Shown here: piece by piece, positions 62,816 through 64,000 of the stretch
How the letters are laid out: each line of letters opens with the position of its first letter
Position numbering within the stretch: the first letter of the stretch is position 1
Source: Xanthocytophaga agilis
GTDB lineage: Bacteria; Bacteroidota; Bacteroidia; Cytophagales; 172606-1
Reading direction: 5' to 3'
Length of the DNA: 64,000 bases
NCBI RefSeq assembly: GCF_030068605.1
Contig: NZ_JASJOU010000022.1
Span: 83,402 to 147,401 of the forward strand
Translations under genes and position numbers: made by a program
The notes under the pieces: generated by a model
Databases searched by the model: none
Seen by the model: the letters and a program-made list of their open reading frames with translations, nothing else
Told to the model about the DNA's origin: nothing

Positions 62816-63394
62816 ATGGTTTTTCTGTATATACTCTTGTTTGTAGGGTTACCGCTTTCTATACTGGCGGTATTACCTATCGCGTTACGAATAGATACAA
62901 CACAAAGTGAACCTGTTCAGATTTGCTTCTTTGGGCTGATAACCGTTTGGATAGAAGAGTATAATCAGAAACTGCTTGTGGGGTACAGAGTACCTTTTTT
63001 TTACCACAGATTTGACTTATTCAACTGGATAGAGAAATCCAGACAAGGCAGAGTTAACAACTGCATCAGAAGACTTGATACGCAATCTGTTCAAAAGCAA
63101 TCCGATCCAAAAAAAGAGAATCAGCATTTGCATAGTGAGACACCCAAAAAAAGGCTTTGGGCCATTCCGATACGTTTACTAAACGCATTTCATCTGCATG
63201 ATTTGAGCTGGCAAATAGATACCGGAGACTGGATCGTGAATGCTTATTTATATCCCTTAACCTTAGCTCTTGCCCATACGACACCTTACCAGGTAGTAAA
63301 TATTTCAATAAACTTTGAAGGAAGAAACCACCTGCAGTTATATACTTCTACACGCATATACAAGCTGGTTGCTGTATTTGTAACCAATAAATGA
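62816..63394 (+). CDS. DUF2953-like (YtfI-like) membrane-anchored protein
   Basis: 192 aa. An N-terminal membrane helix (FLYILLFVGLPLSILAVLPI) followed by ALRIDTTQSEPVQICFFGLI, a charged linker rich in Lys and Gln, and a C-terminal beta-rich domain (WQIDTGDWIVNAYLYPLTLA). This is how DUF2953 proteins look (Bacillus YtfI). The next gene is a GerW/YtfJ homologue, the same pair as in Bacillus, which supports the call. Function unknown in bacteria that do not form spores. Confidence 0.65.
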   Translation: MVFLYILLFVGLPLSILAVLPIALRIDTTQSEPVQICFFGLITVWIEEYNQKLLVGYRVPFFYHRFDLFNWIEKSRQGRVNNCIRRLDTQSVQKQSDPKKENQHLHSETPKKRLWAIPIRLLNAFHLHDLSWQIDTGDWIVNAYLYPLTLALAHTTPYQVVNISINFEGRNHLQLYTSTRIYKLVAVFVTNK

Positions 63395-63460
63395 AGGATC
63401 ATTTATTGTAAAATTCCTTTTTACTAGTAAACTATTTTCTTACCTAAAATCAATACGTCT

Positions 63461-63850
63461 ATGAACTACAATTTTGAAGAGTTACTCGCAAAAGTGACCG
63501 ATTTTGTTAAAAATGAAGGCAAAACCGAAACCGTAGTTGGCAGCCCCTTTCAACTTGGTGATTTTACCTGTGTCCCTGTATTACGTCTGGGTGTGGGGCT
63601 TGGAGCTGGAGGTGGTGGTGAACAGGTTAAAGCAGGCAAAGGTGAAGGTGGTGGGGCAGGGGTTGGAATGGGCATTGAACCAATGGGATTTTTAGTAACC
63701 AGAGCCGATTCAATCCAGTTTATTTCTGCCCAACACAGCAAAGGAATGGGAGCTGCATTTGAAAAGCTACCTGATATTTTGCAAGCCTATTTTAAGAAAG
63801 AAAGTTCTCAGAAGGAGAACGCTCACGCCTCAGTACAGACCGAATCCTGA
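63461..63850 (+). CDS. GerW/YtfJ family protein
   Basis: 129 aa. Family features: VKNEGKTETVVGSPFQLGDF near the start, a glycine-rich stretch (GLGAGGGGEQV then GEGGGAGVGMGI) and PMGFLVTRADSIQFIS. In Bacillus, YtfJ/GerW is needed for normal spore germination; homologues are widespread in Bacteroidota that do not sporulate. It lies 66 bases after its DUF2953-like partner, probably one operon. Confidence 0.85.
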   Translation: MNYNFEELLAKVTDFVKNEGKTETVVGSPFQLGDFTCVPVLRLGVGLGAGGGGEQVKAGKGEGGGAGVGMGIEPMGFLVTRADSIQFISAQHSKGMGAAFEKLPDILQAYFKKESSQKENAHASVQTES

Positions 63851-63962
63851 AAAAACTGTTTTGTATATCTTTCTTATACTACTAGACAATTTGCAAAAAG
63901 GATAAAAAAATAGAGTCAAAAAGGAGAGCTTTGTAGTGACCAAACTAACAAAACTATTCCCG

Positions 63963-64000
63963 ATGACTCTATTGGATAAAATTACACGATTACCAGGAAA
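63963..64000 (+). CDS. Start of a further gene, possibly a transposase
   Basis: Only 12 codons fit in the window (MTLLDKITRLPG). The sequence is reminiscent of the N termini of some IS4-like transposases in Bacteroidota, but this is a recollection of a very short motif. Confidence 0.25.
   Translation, partial: MTLLDKITRLPG

Overview
The window is chromosomal DNA from a member of the Bacteroidota, most likely a Cytophagales-type gliding bacterium. Three things point there: two large exported proteins end in type IX secretion sorting domains (33.6-37.6 kb and 58.8-61.9 kb), several genes have the phylum's promoter (TTTG, about 19 bases, then TAnnTTTG), and start codons lack strong Shine-Dalgarno sites. 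The species cannot be named from the sequence.

Layout. 1-5.0 kb: N-terminal two thirds of a reducing type I polyketide synthase, running off the left edge. 6.3-23.6 kb: ordinary metabolic and regulatory genes (GlgX-type debranching enzyme, Tat-exported asparaginase-like hydrolase, CutC, HxlR regulator with divergent esterase, two tandem SDRs with an Atu4866-domain protein and an AraC regulator, Dps, a GH63-like glucosidase, PdxH, a DUF349 protein). They are separated by several kinds of palindromic dispersed repeat. 23.7-26 kb: tRNA-Thr followed by the wreck of a genomic island (a truncated DUF4011 helicase-type gene joined to a probable conjugation-gene fragment). 26.3-28.2 kb: two membrane proteins and a histidine-kinase remnant.

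28.4-58 kb is the most interesting part: a dense stress or dormancy island. It holds three two-domain universal stress proteins, a phosphotransferase/P-loop kinase, alcohol dehydrogenase, peroxiredoxin, CHAD protein, BON proteins, Hsp20, an SDR, a bactofilin-like membrane protein, an FtsH protease, DUF2267, PEBP and two paralogous small membrane proteins. It also holds decayed copies of GroEL, a BON protein, a phosphoribosyltransferase and a probable ribosome-hibernation factor. In the middle lies an orphan regulator that fuses a response-regulator receiver to a CRP/FNR-type DNA-binding module (48.6-49.7 kb). The island's promoters repeatedly carry an FNR/CRP-like palindrome, TGA-N6-TCA (best form ATGA-N6-TCAT). 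Its centre lies 28.5 to 30.5 bases (mostly 29.5) upstream of the first base of a TAnnTTTG-like -7 box in eight promoters, the geometry of a class II activator site near -41. I infer that the fusion protein drives this regulon, which in content resembles the mycobacterial DosR dormancy regulon.

58.8-64 kb: a large secreted protein with a HEFNH zinc-peptidase-like motif, thrombospondin type 3 repeats and two carbohydrate-binding-like modules; a small YodC-like protein; a DUF2953-like/GerW (YtfI/YtfJ-like) pair; and possibly the start of a transposase at the right edge.

Two window-wide features stand out: many exact or near-exact 13-22 bp tandem duplications, in spacers and, when the unit is a multiple of three, inside genes; and a group of island genes broken by single in-frame stop codons. 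All comparisons were made by eye from the sequence; no database search was run.
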